Shown: positions 45,598 to 56,222 of the stretch, piece by piece
How the letters are laid out: each line of letters opens with the position of its first letter
Numbering within the stretch: position 1 is the stretch's first letter
Assembly (NCBI GenBank): GCA_015501605.1
Contig: JADNRZ010000024.1
Span: 310,001 to 374,000 of the forward strand
Reading direction: 5' to 3'
DNA length: 64,000 nt
Source: Panaeolus papilionaceus
Lineage: Eukaryota; Basidiomycota; Agaricomycetes; Agaricales
Translations under genes and position numbers: made by a program
The notes under the pieces: generated by a model
What the model was told of the DNA's origin: nothing
What the model saw: the letters and a program-made list of their open reading frames with translations, nothing else
Databases searched by the model: none

Positions 45598-47373
45598 GTT
45601 GAATGAAGTGTCATGCTGCCTTGACGTCATTGTTCGACCTTTCATTTGACTTTCGTGTTCATTCGATGCATTCTCTTTCTCCCTCATCGACTGCACCCAA
45701 CTCAACTGTGACGTCATCTTCAATGTTCTTGTTCCCCGATGTATTTATTCGGTGGTTTCGTTCTTGCGCTTTTCTGTCATTTCCTCTTCCCTACCTATTT
45801 TTGATTGGTTGGAATGATGTTGGACGTCGGTGACGTTGATGGAAACGTTGTTGTTCCATCAATCGCCAAATGCGTCGCTTCTGTTCTTCATCCACATTTT
45901 GTCCTCCCCCAATTATTCATTCATTCAATTCGACTCAATTATAATGTTTTTATTTCATGTTCTTCATAACCTCCTCTCCAATGGAACTCGACGCGACTCC
46001 GATGTTCATTTTAACACAACTCATCTACCTGTGGTATTGTTTCGCCCATTCATCCGCTCCTCACCCTTCTTGTTTCCCCCTCGTACTTTTTGATTCCTTG
46101 AAGACGCTGTGACTGAACCAGGTTTTACTTGTTATTCTTAGACTTTACATTGTGCATGACATTCAAATTTCATCTTATCCTCCTTCCATTCATGCATGTT
46201 TATCCAATCATTCACTCCCACCCTCTTGACCACCCCACCCATGCTCATCCTGCACTTACCTTTTCTTCTTCATTATCCGACCTTCTACCCTCGCATATAC
46301 TAACCCAAACTTCCACCCCTATCGCTAAGCGGATGCACAGCCCTTAACTCCTCTGGCTTCCCTAACCTCCCCCCTCCCATCACACCCACGACTCGCTCCT
46401 CAACACTCGGCTCCATCCCCTCAGCTACCCAATCCGCCTCCACGGCGCCCAAAACGATGCACAGCACGCGGACGCGATCGAGTATAATGCTGAGCGTGGT
46501 GTGTGCGATTTTTCGGTTGGGCGTGGTTTGTGGGAGGTGGTGGTATTGGAAGAGAAGGACGAGGAGGAGGGATAGTGTGATTATTGAGGATGCGGAGGGG
46601 GTGCGAGTGCGGTTGAATGGCAATGGGGGAGGAGCGAGAGCGGTGGAGCCTGAGGGTATGAGTTCGTCGCATATGGCGATGAGCGCTGTGTCAGACCCTG
46701 TGTCCATTCTCGCTACGCCTGCTTCTATCTCCATCGATTCCGAGTCTAACAATGAGATTGCCAACCCCCACGAAACATCCAATTCCAATCGCCACCAGTC
46801 TAAACCACGCCCACGGGGTGTTCTACCCCGCACACGTTCCTCAATAGAAGTGAGCTCGCCGGATGACGATGACCTGCCGCCTCTCATTACTCTATCCAAC
46901 CACTCTTCATCGTCCTCCTTATCCTCCCATCACACTTCGGGATCAGGATCGGGATCAGGGAGCACCTCGCCTCCTAGACAGATGCGACCTGCGTCTCCGA
47001 TTCCGGCAAAACGCGTGTCAGTGCAGAATGCGGCAGCGGGAGGAGGGGGAGGAGGGTTGAGCACGATCCCCGAAGGCCAGGGATTGGGAAATCCGTTGGT
47101 GCCAATGAAGGTTTATCGGTCGTCGCCGTTGTTCCAACCAGGGCGGAGATAGTGGATCGAGTAGACACTCGACTGCGTCGAGTTTGAGTGCGACGAGTTC
47201 GGGGAGTGGGAGTCAGAGGGAGGTTGGTCAAGCCGCCAAGTGTGCCGGTGAAACCTAGTAGAGTGGTACCGCAGGTATCATCTCAGACGATAACTACGAG
47301 TTCAACACACCCGACCAGTCTGATGAGTCCGAGGATAAGTAGGAGGATGATGGAGAGGGACGGGGATGAGTAG

Positions 47374-48070
47374 TGACATGCGTCGAGTTGATGATTTCTT
47401 CCTTTTGTCATTTTGATTGGACGTTTAGATAGAAGGTCTATTGTTGGATCGTTTGTTTCTTTGGCGTGTGATTGAACGTTGATTTCAACTTCTGGCTTGA
47501 ATTTTGTTTTATGGAATTTCCGATTTCTTTAGTTCGTACATTCGTATCTTTCAACGGCCTTTCTTTGGGTCGTCACATTCCCCTTCCTCATCGTGTCGTA
47601 TCTACACCTTATCCCACCATCATCCCCTTTCCTCTTTCCTCATCCGACCCCGTCCCATCACATCCACCCTATACATTATACATGTACGACACTCACGTGT
47701 ATACCCTGCCACCACCACCAATACAGCTACAACCATCCCCCCTGTCCGCGCTAACGCTGGCGGTTTCATTTCAAACCCAATTATAAAATCCGTCATTTAA
47801 TCCATTATGTGCTTCATGTTATGTGTTCAAACTATCTGACGTTGTTACTTCCTTCTGCGCTATGAAGTTGGGTTTTGAGTTTGCACGTTTTGTATGTCAA
47901 ATTTAGATTTGAATTGTACTTCGGACTTTATTTCGCTATCCGTATATATAGTTTACGACTTCGGACAAGTTCATGGTTTAATTTTGTAACCGGCAAGCAC
48001 CGTGTCTGGTGAAAGAGAAATTCCACTGTGTGTTTCGCGAAAACGTTTACACTGCCTCCTAACCTCAAAA
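47374..48070 (+). other. T5-N6 spacer
   Basis: Near-identical to 19120-19885. No gene. Confidence 0.6.
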
Positions 48071-48076
48071 TATAAG
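48071..48076 (+). promoter_or_regulatory. TATA-like box of N6
   Basis: TATAAG 67 nt upstream of the ATG at 48138; same context as N3. Confidence 0.5.
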
Positions 48077-48137
48077 TGAGCCATAGACTGGGAACCTGTG
48101 CGAACATTTTCATCCCTCCTTTGATCCCTCCCTCGTC

Positions 48138-50959
48138 ATGTCGTCGGAAATGTTGCCCATGGTAAACCGAACGCTGATCAATCACCTGCATAACAACATT
48201 CAGAACATATTCCAAACGAGCTGTATGCACCGTGCTCCTCTCCCTTAGGAGAAATTACACTGACGTCCTCCACGACAATTAGCGTTCCAACGCTTGTATG
48301 ATCACATCTGCGTCGCGGCCTACGAAAACTCCGACCAGGTAGACCAGATGAAATGCTATCCTGGTACCCGTAGTCTTCTGCTTGAGCGTTTAGAAAACTG
48401 GCTTACTGTACCGGGGAATGCTCGTCGTCTGCTGACATGGCTCGATGGACCAATGGGGTCGGGAAAAACAGCAGTAGCGAGAACAATGGCAGAGCGTGTG
48501 TCTGCGAATAACAAACTTGTTGGTTCCTTCATATTCAGGAGGGGACAACCTGGGAGAAACGACGCAACGCGCTTTGTGGCTACACTCGCATATCAGATGG
48601 CATTATCTATTCCACTTGTACGCCCGCATATCGAGAACCAGCTCAATCACGATCCATCTATCCTCCAACAATCGCTCTCCCGCCAACTTGACCTGCTAAT
48701 TCTGGAACCCCTTCGGAAAATGCGATCACAACACCCAGATATCGACCCTAAAACACTTCCAAACCTCATCATCGTGGATGGATTGGACGAGTGCGGTGCG
48801 GACCTGGAATTGGGGAGGGAGGAAATGCAGACCAGAGTCTTGGATCTCCTTCACCGCCTCGCTCTATCGCAGGACGTGCTTCCGTTCGTTGTTCTGATAC
48901 ACAGCCGACCCGAGAAACACATCAAGAACTGGTTCAGTCTGGAATCGCACGAGAAGATGACGAATCGGTTAACCCTGGATGCATCGTATCGACCGGATGA
49001 CGATATCCGATTTTTTGTCACTCAAAGCTTCCTTGCAATCCTCGATGACCACCCTAGTCGAGATCTTCTACCACCCGGCTGGCCATACGAAGTAACAGAT
49101 TCTGATGGCGTCGCTCGGAAACCCATTGAGACTCTTGTGGAGCGTTCCTCGGGGCAGTTCATCTATGCTGCCGTCGCCATGAAATTTATCGCATCACAGC
49201 ATTATCGCCCTGATAATCGTCTGCTCTCTGTGCTCTCATCCAACGATCACCATGCTCCAGATGCACCAAATGCCATTATCGACTCCCTCTATGTTCAGGT
49301 TTTGAATTCTACCGACGACCACGAGACTGTGAAGCAGATTTTGGCATTCCAGAACATTGCCTATGGGAAGTATAATTTTCGACCCGTCCCACTTACCAGA
49401 ATTTTATCTGTGCTATCCATCTCGAAGCAGGATTTTGGTCATTCTTTACAGCAGTTGGAATCGCTGGTGACCCTGCGGAGTCCTTTCCTCAAGTTTCACC
49501 ATTCATCATTTGGTGAATTTCTAGCAAACTCCAATCGCTCAGCAGCTTGGTTCATTGACGAAAACCATTATCGTTCGCATTTTACGCTACGTGCGCTGAG
49601 GCTATTTCGCGACGGTAGGTACCATAACAACTTAAAGAGCCTGATTATTCACTTACACGACGTACTTGCTTCCAGAAACGTATGTTGGCGCACAGATATC
49701 TTTCCTTCGCCTAGCGCTTCCTTTTTTTATGTTCGACTACGATAAAGCGTCACCATATGTGCACCAAGAGGTGGAGCACTTTTGCAACTTTCCTAACTCA
49801 TCATATGGTGCATCTGTTGAGCGCTTCCTCTCTCAAGTGCCACTCAGCACCTTCATTCAGCTAGCGAGATGGATTGTCCCTCTCTGGGCTTCCTTCCCCG
49901 GTTCGAATCCAGCATACACATTGTTCCGCCATCTTGCCGCATTGATAAAACCGCACATACAGCCACACCTCAAAGATCCGGATTCATTCGCTCGTTTCCT
50001 CTGTTGGGCCGCCTATGTCCCAGGTAGCAGATTGTCGACTCGTACGTGCGATTCATTTGTTTTCTCGGTCGGGTATTGATTCATCACAAATACAATAGAA
50101 GGCCACAGAAATCCTTCGTCCAACCATCGCTGGCCTGCTGACCTTCGTCGTATCGTGCTCGTCATAACAGTCTTGCACGAGGAATCACGTATTTATCAGC
50201 ACCTTTACGACAGCGAATTATTCACCCTATCCTCCATTCCCTCGATGAAGTTCCTGTGCGATGCATTGCTTATTGTCCTCAAGTCACTAGAGCTTGGGCT
50301 TCGAGATTCTAGGAGGCAGGTTTAGACCCGCCCTCATAAATCTCCGATGACCCTGCTGATCCATGTTTTACTGTGACTGTTTTATGATCAGGTGGAAATA
50401 CCCAGAAATCAAACCCGCAAAGTGGTGGCAGGGACCTCGTGACAGAGCAATCCTCAGGTGCATTTTTCGGGTAGAGGTCTCGCTCGATATTTGGATTTAT
50501 GTCCTGGATTGTGAGCAAACGTTTCAGGATGACTTCCGTACCAACATCCAAAAGTTTCTTGTGAGGCATCTCCGCTATGGGCCGTTTTTCTAATACTCAT
50601 ATGCGGTTCAGGGTTTTGATGATGAATCGTTGGACTATAAGATAAACCATTTTCAATGCCTTCACAATCCACAACACGCTCAGGACTCAGGAGTTGTGTC
50701 ACCCCTCGACTTCGCCCTAGCCGAATGCACCTGGAATGTCGACTCTGAACCCATCCGTTCGTTGCTGGAATCAGAGCACTACCCGTTTCTACGAAACGAT
50801 CAGTACCCTCAGATTCTGATACCCTGTATTCCAGAGCTTGCAGTGTATCTGAAATTGCACGACGATGACAGATATATTTCCGACCCACCCTTCCCTGTAA
50901 AGGCATCGCTGTGTTCCTGCGGTTGGGCTGATTTTACTCCGTTGACTACAGATGTTTAG
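48138..50959 (+). CDS. N6: NACHT-domain STAND NTPase, intact (B-type first exon)
   Basis: Exons 48138-48222, 48283-49614, 49676-50041, 50099-50315, 50392-50560 and 50612-50959 give 838 residues. Exon 1 codes for the same 28 residues as in N3. Walker A GPMGSGKT at 84-91, Walker B LIIVDGLDEC at 190-199, sensor HSRPEKHIKNWF. The GC-donor intron at 50316 reads GCAGGT here instead of GCAAGT; using the GT four bases on would break the frame. The last exon has a few more residues than N3 (DSEPIRSLLESEHYPF). N6 is the closest paralog of N3 and is followed by T6. No lesion seen. Confidence 0.9.
50316..50391 (+). other. GC-AG intron of N6
   Basis: Donor AG|GCAGGT, 76 nt; the +4 A of the other copies is G here. 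Confidence 0.7.
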
Positions 50960-52580
50960 AATAGGTTTATCCCACATTTTGATTTCCGTTGATGGCCATT
51001 GCGCACACATACCCTCGTTTTCGTCATTTTTGACGATTTCACCGACCCATCGCGCGCCCGCCTCCGCCATGGTATCGGGATTGCGCTCCCGCCCGCAAGC
51101 TGTCACACACCAACAATTACCACATCATATTGCACCTCGTCATGCATTTGACCCTCAGCCAACACATATCACACCTCGATTCCTTTTCTTCTTGCTTCAT
51201 GTATTCAGAATCCTGTTTCTCTGTTTTTATTTCTTGTTTCATATGGTAATTTCTGCGTTTCTTCATTCTTTTCTGCTCGCTTTTCATTCACTGCTAGTCA
51301 CTTTATGTACATTTCTTTCTCATTTTGTAGTTACTATATCTTCTGTACGCCACCTCACCATGAAAATTGGATTATTTTTGACTCCCCAGTCGTCCTCCAG
51401 TCGTATCTCGTAACCACCATCGTTAGCTTTCGTAGCTAGTCCAGTCGCTGCGGTCATCGGTTTTTATCCCAGTTAATCCCACTCAGCTCTTGTATCTCTC
51501 CCTGTTGTCTAGCGTAGCCCTCGTCGACGTTTTCCTCGGTTTTATCTGCTCCATCTTTGTATATCTCATAGTTCCACTCCTCAGCATCGCCGTCGCCGAC
51601 AACCTCCTTCCATCGTCTCAGTCACGCTCTCTTAACCACAGCTCTCCGGACCCCACGATCTTGCATCATCACCCTCACCGTGCTCCTTCTATCCACCGTC
51701 TCATTTTGTTTTCGTGTTGTTCACATTCCTAATGCCACTGTTGAGCGCTCATCAGCGCATCATACTTTCAAACCGGTCATGTAGATATAATGATTCGAGC
51801 TCACTCCTCCTGTGGTACCAATCCCAGGATGACTTGGGTCCCAAAAATTGACGAACGCTGCTGACCCTATCCCGTACGTGCTTCTCGTGTTTCAATTTTT
51901 CAACCGCCGCGTGCCTCTAAAAATCGAAGCCCACTGGTGGAGATGCAACGACCACAGGCTGAAATGATTATTATTATTATCGGCATCGACGGCATCAATT
52001 CTCACAGCCAAGTATTTGCACACAACGCACAGACCATGCTCGTCTCTCTCTGGTTGTCTCTTCCCGTCAACTTCTCTGAGCCTCTCTGTTGTTGCCGCTG
52101 GATTCTTCAGCGCTACTACTTGCACTTCCAAACCAATCTGGGTCTATAATGCTTTATCTGTAACTCTGAACATGATGCTTCACCTGTACTAGTAGAACGT
52201 CAGCCTTGACAATGACTTCTATTATTTAAATTAATGGTGAGTTTATCCTCTGTCTGTCGCCCTCCAGCTCACGAGCCAACAAAATTTGTAGTAGAATCCT
52301 GTTATCTTTATTTCATGGAATCCATATGATGGTTTCCAACGAATGTCAACGCACAGGAATGAGTTTGTTGCGCCCACAACCATGGTCAACCACACTGTTC
52401 AGCTGTCGGTTCTGTTTTTTTCTCGTTCATCCAGGCACGCTCACAGCGATGATCTGGATTGAGATTTTAAGCTGCTTTTCGCTGTTGGGTTTGGATTCAA
52501 GAGCCGTACACTTCACAGGTGAAAAATCGCCAGCGGAACGAGGATTTGAAGCCACTTGGAACTCTATTGACCACAGGCCT
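50960..52580 (+). other. N6-T6 intercistronic region
   Basis: Aligns with the N3-T3 region. Hydrophobic frame from TTG at 51490, poly-Ile GIDGIN motif near 51970-52010, intron-like ATGGTGAGTTTATCC near 52233. No assigned gene. Confidence 0.4.
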
Positions 52581-55065
52581 CCCTATGTTATCATCATCGT
52601 CGCTCTCCTTATCCTTACCCTGGCGCCCTTCTGCTTTACATCCCTCTCAAACGACTATTAATACGCCAAGTGCTCTCCCTGCTTATCACCGTCGTCAAAG
52701 CTCGCCAGAGTTTTGTGGTCGAGGACCATGACCGCTTGATCGCATATTCTCCGCCTGGTGTATGCTCAGAGATCATGAGACTCTTGGATACGGAAGGTCG
52801 TCATACGGCCATCGTTGATTCTGAGGGTGTAGCAAATTTCATTTTTATTCATTGAAGATTGTGCGGGGTTGGCGCAGTTAGCCCTTTCTCTTGATTGAAC
52901 ATTTCCCCTTTTCCTTAACCTTACCTTTTTTTGTCTTAATATCGCTCTAGTCGCTAACTAATTTGCATCTCCTCCCCTCTGATTAAGGTGTCTGCATCCA
53001 ATTCTTGTCCACCCTCTGGCCAACACCCCTCTCCACCTTGCGCTCCCTTGAGCCAACCGCGTCAACCTCCAAGATCACAATTCGCCCGTTGACGTTGATG
53101 GTGGGGAGACTGCGTGTGGAATCGGGTGAGCCGCAGAATGGGGAACGTACATTGGTTATTGGGGCGTGGACGGGGGAAGGTGTTGCTGTTGTTCATACCT
53201 TGATGTGAGTCGTTTTTCTTTGTCCTTCACCCTTTGCATGAAGACTTATGAGTGTGCGTTGCGGGTTTGAAAAAAGTGTCATGTTGATTTGACGATATTG
53301 TTCAGCCTTTCATTAGACTTTTGTGTTCATCCAATGCAGTCTCTTTCTCCCTTATTTCGACTGTGACGTCATCTTCAATGTTCTTATTCTATTTTCGTTT
53401 ACCCGATCCCTTGCGCCTTTCCGTCGTTCCTCTTCCCTACCTGTTTTGGATTGGTTGGAATGATGTTGGACGTCGGTGACGTTGACGGTAACGTTGTTGT
53501 TCCATCAATCGTCAATTGCGTCGCTTTAATCCTTTCTTCTCCTCCCAACCTTTTATTCCTTCAATTCGACTCAATGGCGGGGTTTCTATTCATGTTCTTC
53601 ATAACGTCCTCAATTCAACTCAACGCGACTCTGATGCTCATTTCTACTCTACTCATTTACCCGCTGTGTTCTTTCGCCCATTCAGCCTCTGGTTGCGTCG
53701 CTTTCCCTTCTCATTCCGTCTTGTTTCCCTCCCTACCTTTTGGTTCGTTCCATGCGCCCTGACTGAATCATGTGTTACTTGGTATTCTTGGAGTTTACAG
53801 TGTTCAAATTGGGTCTTGTCTCTCTGTTTCATTGATCCATGCGTTTATCTAATCGTTCACTCTCGTTCGCTTACCACCCACACATGCTCGTCCTCCCCTA
53901 ACCTCTATTTTTTCACTTATTTCTACCTTCTACGCGCGCATATACTAACCCAAACTTTCATGGCTATCGCTATACAGATACATAGCTCCCGACTCCTCCA
54001 ACCTCCCTAACTCTCCGCTTCCATCACCCCCGCCACTCGCTCCTCAACACTCGGCTCCATCCCCTCGGCTACCCAATCTACCTCCACAGTGCCCAAAACG
54101 ACGAAAGGCACGCAGACGGGCCTGAGTACAACGCTGAGCGTGGTGTTCGCGATGTTGGGTTGGGTGTGATTGTGTGGGGGCTGCTGGTATTGGAGGAAAA
54201 GGAAGACGGGGATAGATAGTGTTATTATTGAGGATGCGAAGGGAATAGGGGTGGAGTTGAATGGCAATGGGGGAGGAGCGAGAGCGATGGGACCTGAGGG
54301 GATGGATGAGTTCGTCACAGATGGCGATGAGCGCTGCGTCAGGCTCTGTGTCTGTTCTCGCTACGCCTGCTTTTATCTCCACCGATTCCGAGTCTAAGGA
54401 TGAGACCGTCAACCCAAATGGAACACCAATTCCAATCGCCACCGGTCTACACCACGCGCATGGAGTGTTCTACCCCGCACACATTCCTCAATAGACGTGC
54501 GCTCGCCGGATGACGATGACGCGCCGCCTTTCATCACGCTCTCTAACCACTCTTCATCGTCTTCGTCATCATTCAATCACGCTTCGGGGTCAGGATCGGT
54601 ATCTGGGAGCACGTTGCCGCCTAGTCGACCTGCACTACCCATTCCTTGCGAAGAGGGCTTCTGTACAGGGAAGTGGTATGAACATGGCAGGAGCACTGGT
54701 GAGAGGAGGGCTGAGTACGATCACCCTCAGGCCAGGGGCTGGGAGAGCCGCTGGTGCCAGTGAAGGTTTATAGGCGGTCACCTTTGAATCCTAGTCCACA
54801 AGGGAATGCAGGAGGCGATGCAGGAAGTATACATTATAGGACATCGAGTTTGAGCGCGACATGGTTGGTCAAGCCGCCAAGTGTGCCGGTGAAACCTAGT
54901 AGAGTGGTACCTGCGGTACCATCTCATACGAGTTCAACAAGCCCGACCAATCCGATGAGTCCAGTGCCACTTACGACGACACAGCAGCAGAGAAGTGGGA
55001 GAAGGTCCACGCAGAGTGCGAGGATAAGTGGGAGGAGGGGGGAGGGGGAGGGGGATGATCGATGA
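52581..55065 (+). pseudogene. T6: putative type I membrane protein gene, degraded
   Basis: Ectodomain exon near 52700-52850 reads ARQSFVVEDHDRLIAYSPP. At its end about 26 bp, including the splice donor present in T3 (ACAG|GTGTGT), are deleted, so the exon runs into a stop. The next exon (about 52989-53207) matches T3. The stalk and span read TQTGLSTTLSVVFAMLGWV and then TGA inside the membrane segment, before WYWRKRKTGIDSVIIEDAKG. The tail keeps PFITLSNHSSSSSS and the GSGS run but shifts frame near 54650 and recovers VKPPSVPVKPSRVVP up to the stop at 55065. Several independent lesions make a functional product unlikely. Confidence 0.6.
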
Positions 55066-56137
55066 GCAGTGATGCGCGTCGAGTTGATGGTTTCGTCCTT
55101 TTGTGCTTTTGATTGGACATTTAGATAGAAGGTCTATTGTTGGCTCGTGTGTTTCTTTGACGTTTGATTGAACGTTGATTTCAACTTCTGGCTTGGATTT
55201 TGTTTTGTCTATCTGTTCGCACTCTCGTTCGCATTCGCATGGAATTTCCTATTTCTTTATTTCGTACATTCATATCTTTCTATGCCCTTTTTTTGCGTCT
55301 TCACATTCTCCTTCCTCATCGTGCTGTATCCACACCTTATTCCTCCTTCGTCCCCTTTGCCTAATCTATTCAATGCAACGCACTGTATATCCTCCGAGTC
55401 TTATCTCTTTCCTCATGACCCCATTCGATTCAATATTACACTCTATTCCTATGCACACCCACCCAATACATTATACATTTATGACGCTCACGCGTCTATC
55501 CTGCCACCACCACCAGTACTACAGCTACAACCATCCCCTCTGTCCGCGCTAACGCTGGCGTTTTCATTTCAAACCCAATTTATAAAATTCGTCATTCAAT
55601 CCATTATATACATCATTTTTCGTTTCGATGTTTTCGATATGTCATGTCTTACTTATTCCCTTGCCTTGCCTTAGCCTCACAGTTTTAAAGTTGAAATCGA
55701 GTTTTAGAATTTAGATTGCTTTATACTCGGATTTTGTTCAATACATATGTATTTTATTTGTTACCTCATTTTTGCAAGTATGATAAGGTACCAATATGAA
55801 TATGCATCATCGTCCCCTTTCCTTGTTTTCTTTAATTCTGGGTGGAGCGTCGGGTCATTCGAGCAGTGGGAGCGAGCGCATAAGGGCGTAGGGCTGTGAT
55901 GACTGTTGGTGCCGGAGAAGGTGTTTTAGTCTAGGCCGTCACCTCTTAGTTACAATACGAATTCGAGCGTGGGTGCGAGTATTAGTGAGGCAGTGAGTGT
56001 GTGTGTGGATGGATGGATTGGTGCGAGTCTTTAGATACACGTGCGTGGCGATGTCTCTCAAGTTCCAGCTGGGTGACGTGCAGTGCATTGACGTTTCCGC
56101 AAACACATTGACAAGCACCGCATTGGCACGTAGAGCT
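55066..56137 (+). other. T6-N7 spacer
   Basis: T 3' flank, then the empty site of the 1.2-kb insertion (near 55470), then the upstream region shared with N4. No gene. Confidence 0.55.
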
Positions 56138-56144
56138 TATATAT
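56138..56144 (+). promoter_or_regulatory. TATA box of N7
   Basis: TATATAT in the same block as N4, 79 nt before the ATG at 56223. Confidence 0.5.
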
Positions 56145-56222
56145 CGTCCTAAAACGAACACATCGTAGAAGACCCCAATTTACTTCTGTCCTACCGACTC
56201 CTACGTCACGGCGCATCGTAAC

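Larger units (their letters stand above)
42517..47373 (+). pseudogene. T5: putative type I membrane protein gene, split by a hAT element
   Basis: A possible signal peptide exon begins MVALLILTLSPFYF (42528). Ectodomain exon from about 42628 reads ARQSSGVEDNDPLSTYSPP and ends at FAFPG. The next exon gives VDGQDSLQSAPVWNLGQLEN and GEHMLTIGTWPG, the fullest version of this region in the window, but out of frame with its first codons (a TGA follows LLSTR). The hAT element sits 60 bp past this exon, probably in an intron. The 3' part is the most complete in the window: stalk RSSTLGSIPSATQSAST, span LSVVCAIFRLGVVCG, border WWYWKRRTRRRDSVIIEDAEG, tail with DDDD patch and GSGSGSGSTSPP. A deletion near 47148 shifts the frame after PGRR. 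Confidence 0.5.

Noticed and set aside
46300..46899. 199-codon minus-strand frame over the T5 tail
   Set aside because: Exact antisense of the T5 stalk, span and tail; the low-complexity GC-skewed sequence leaves the opposite strand open.
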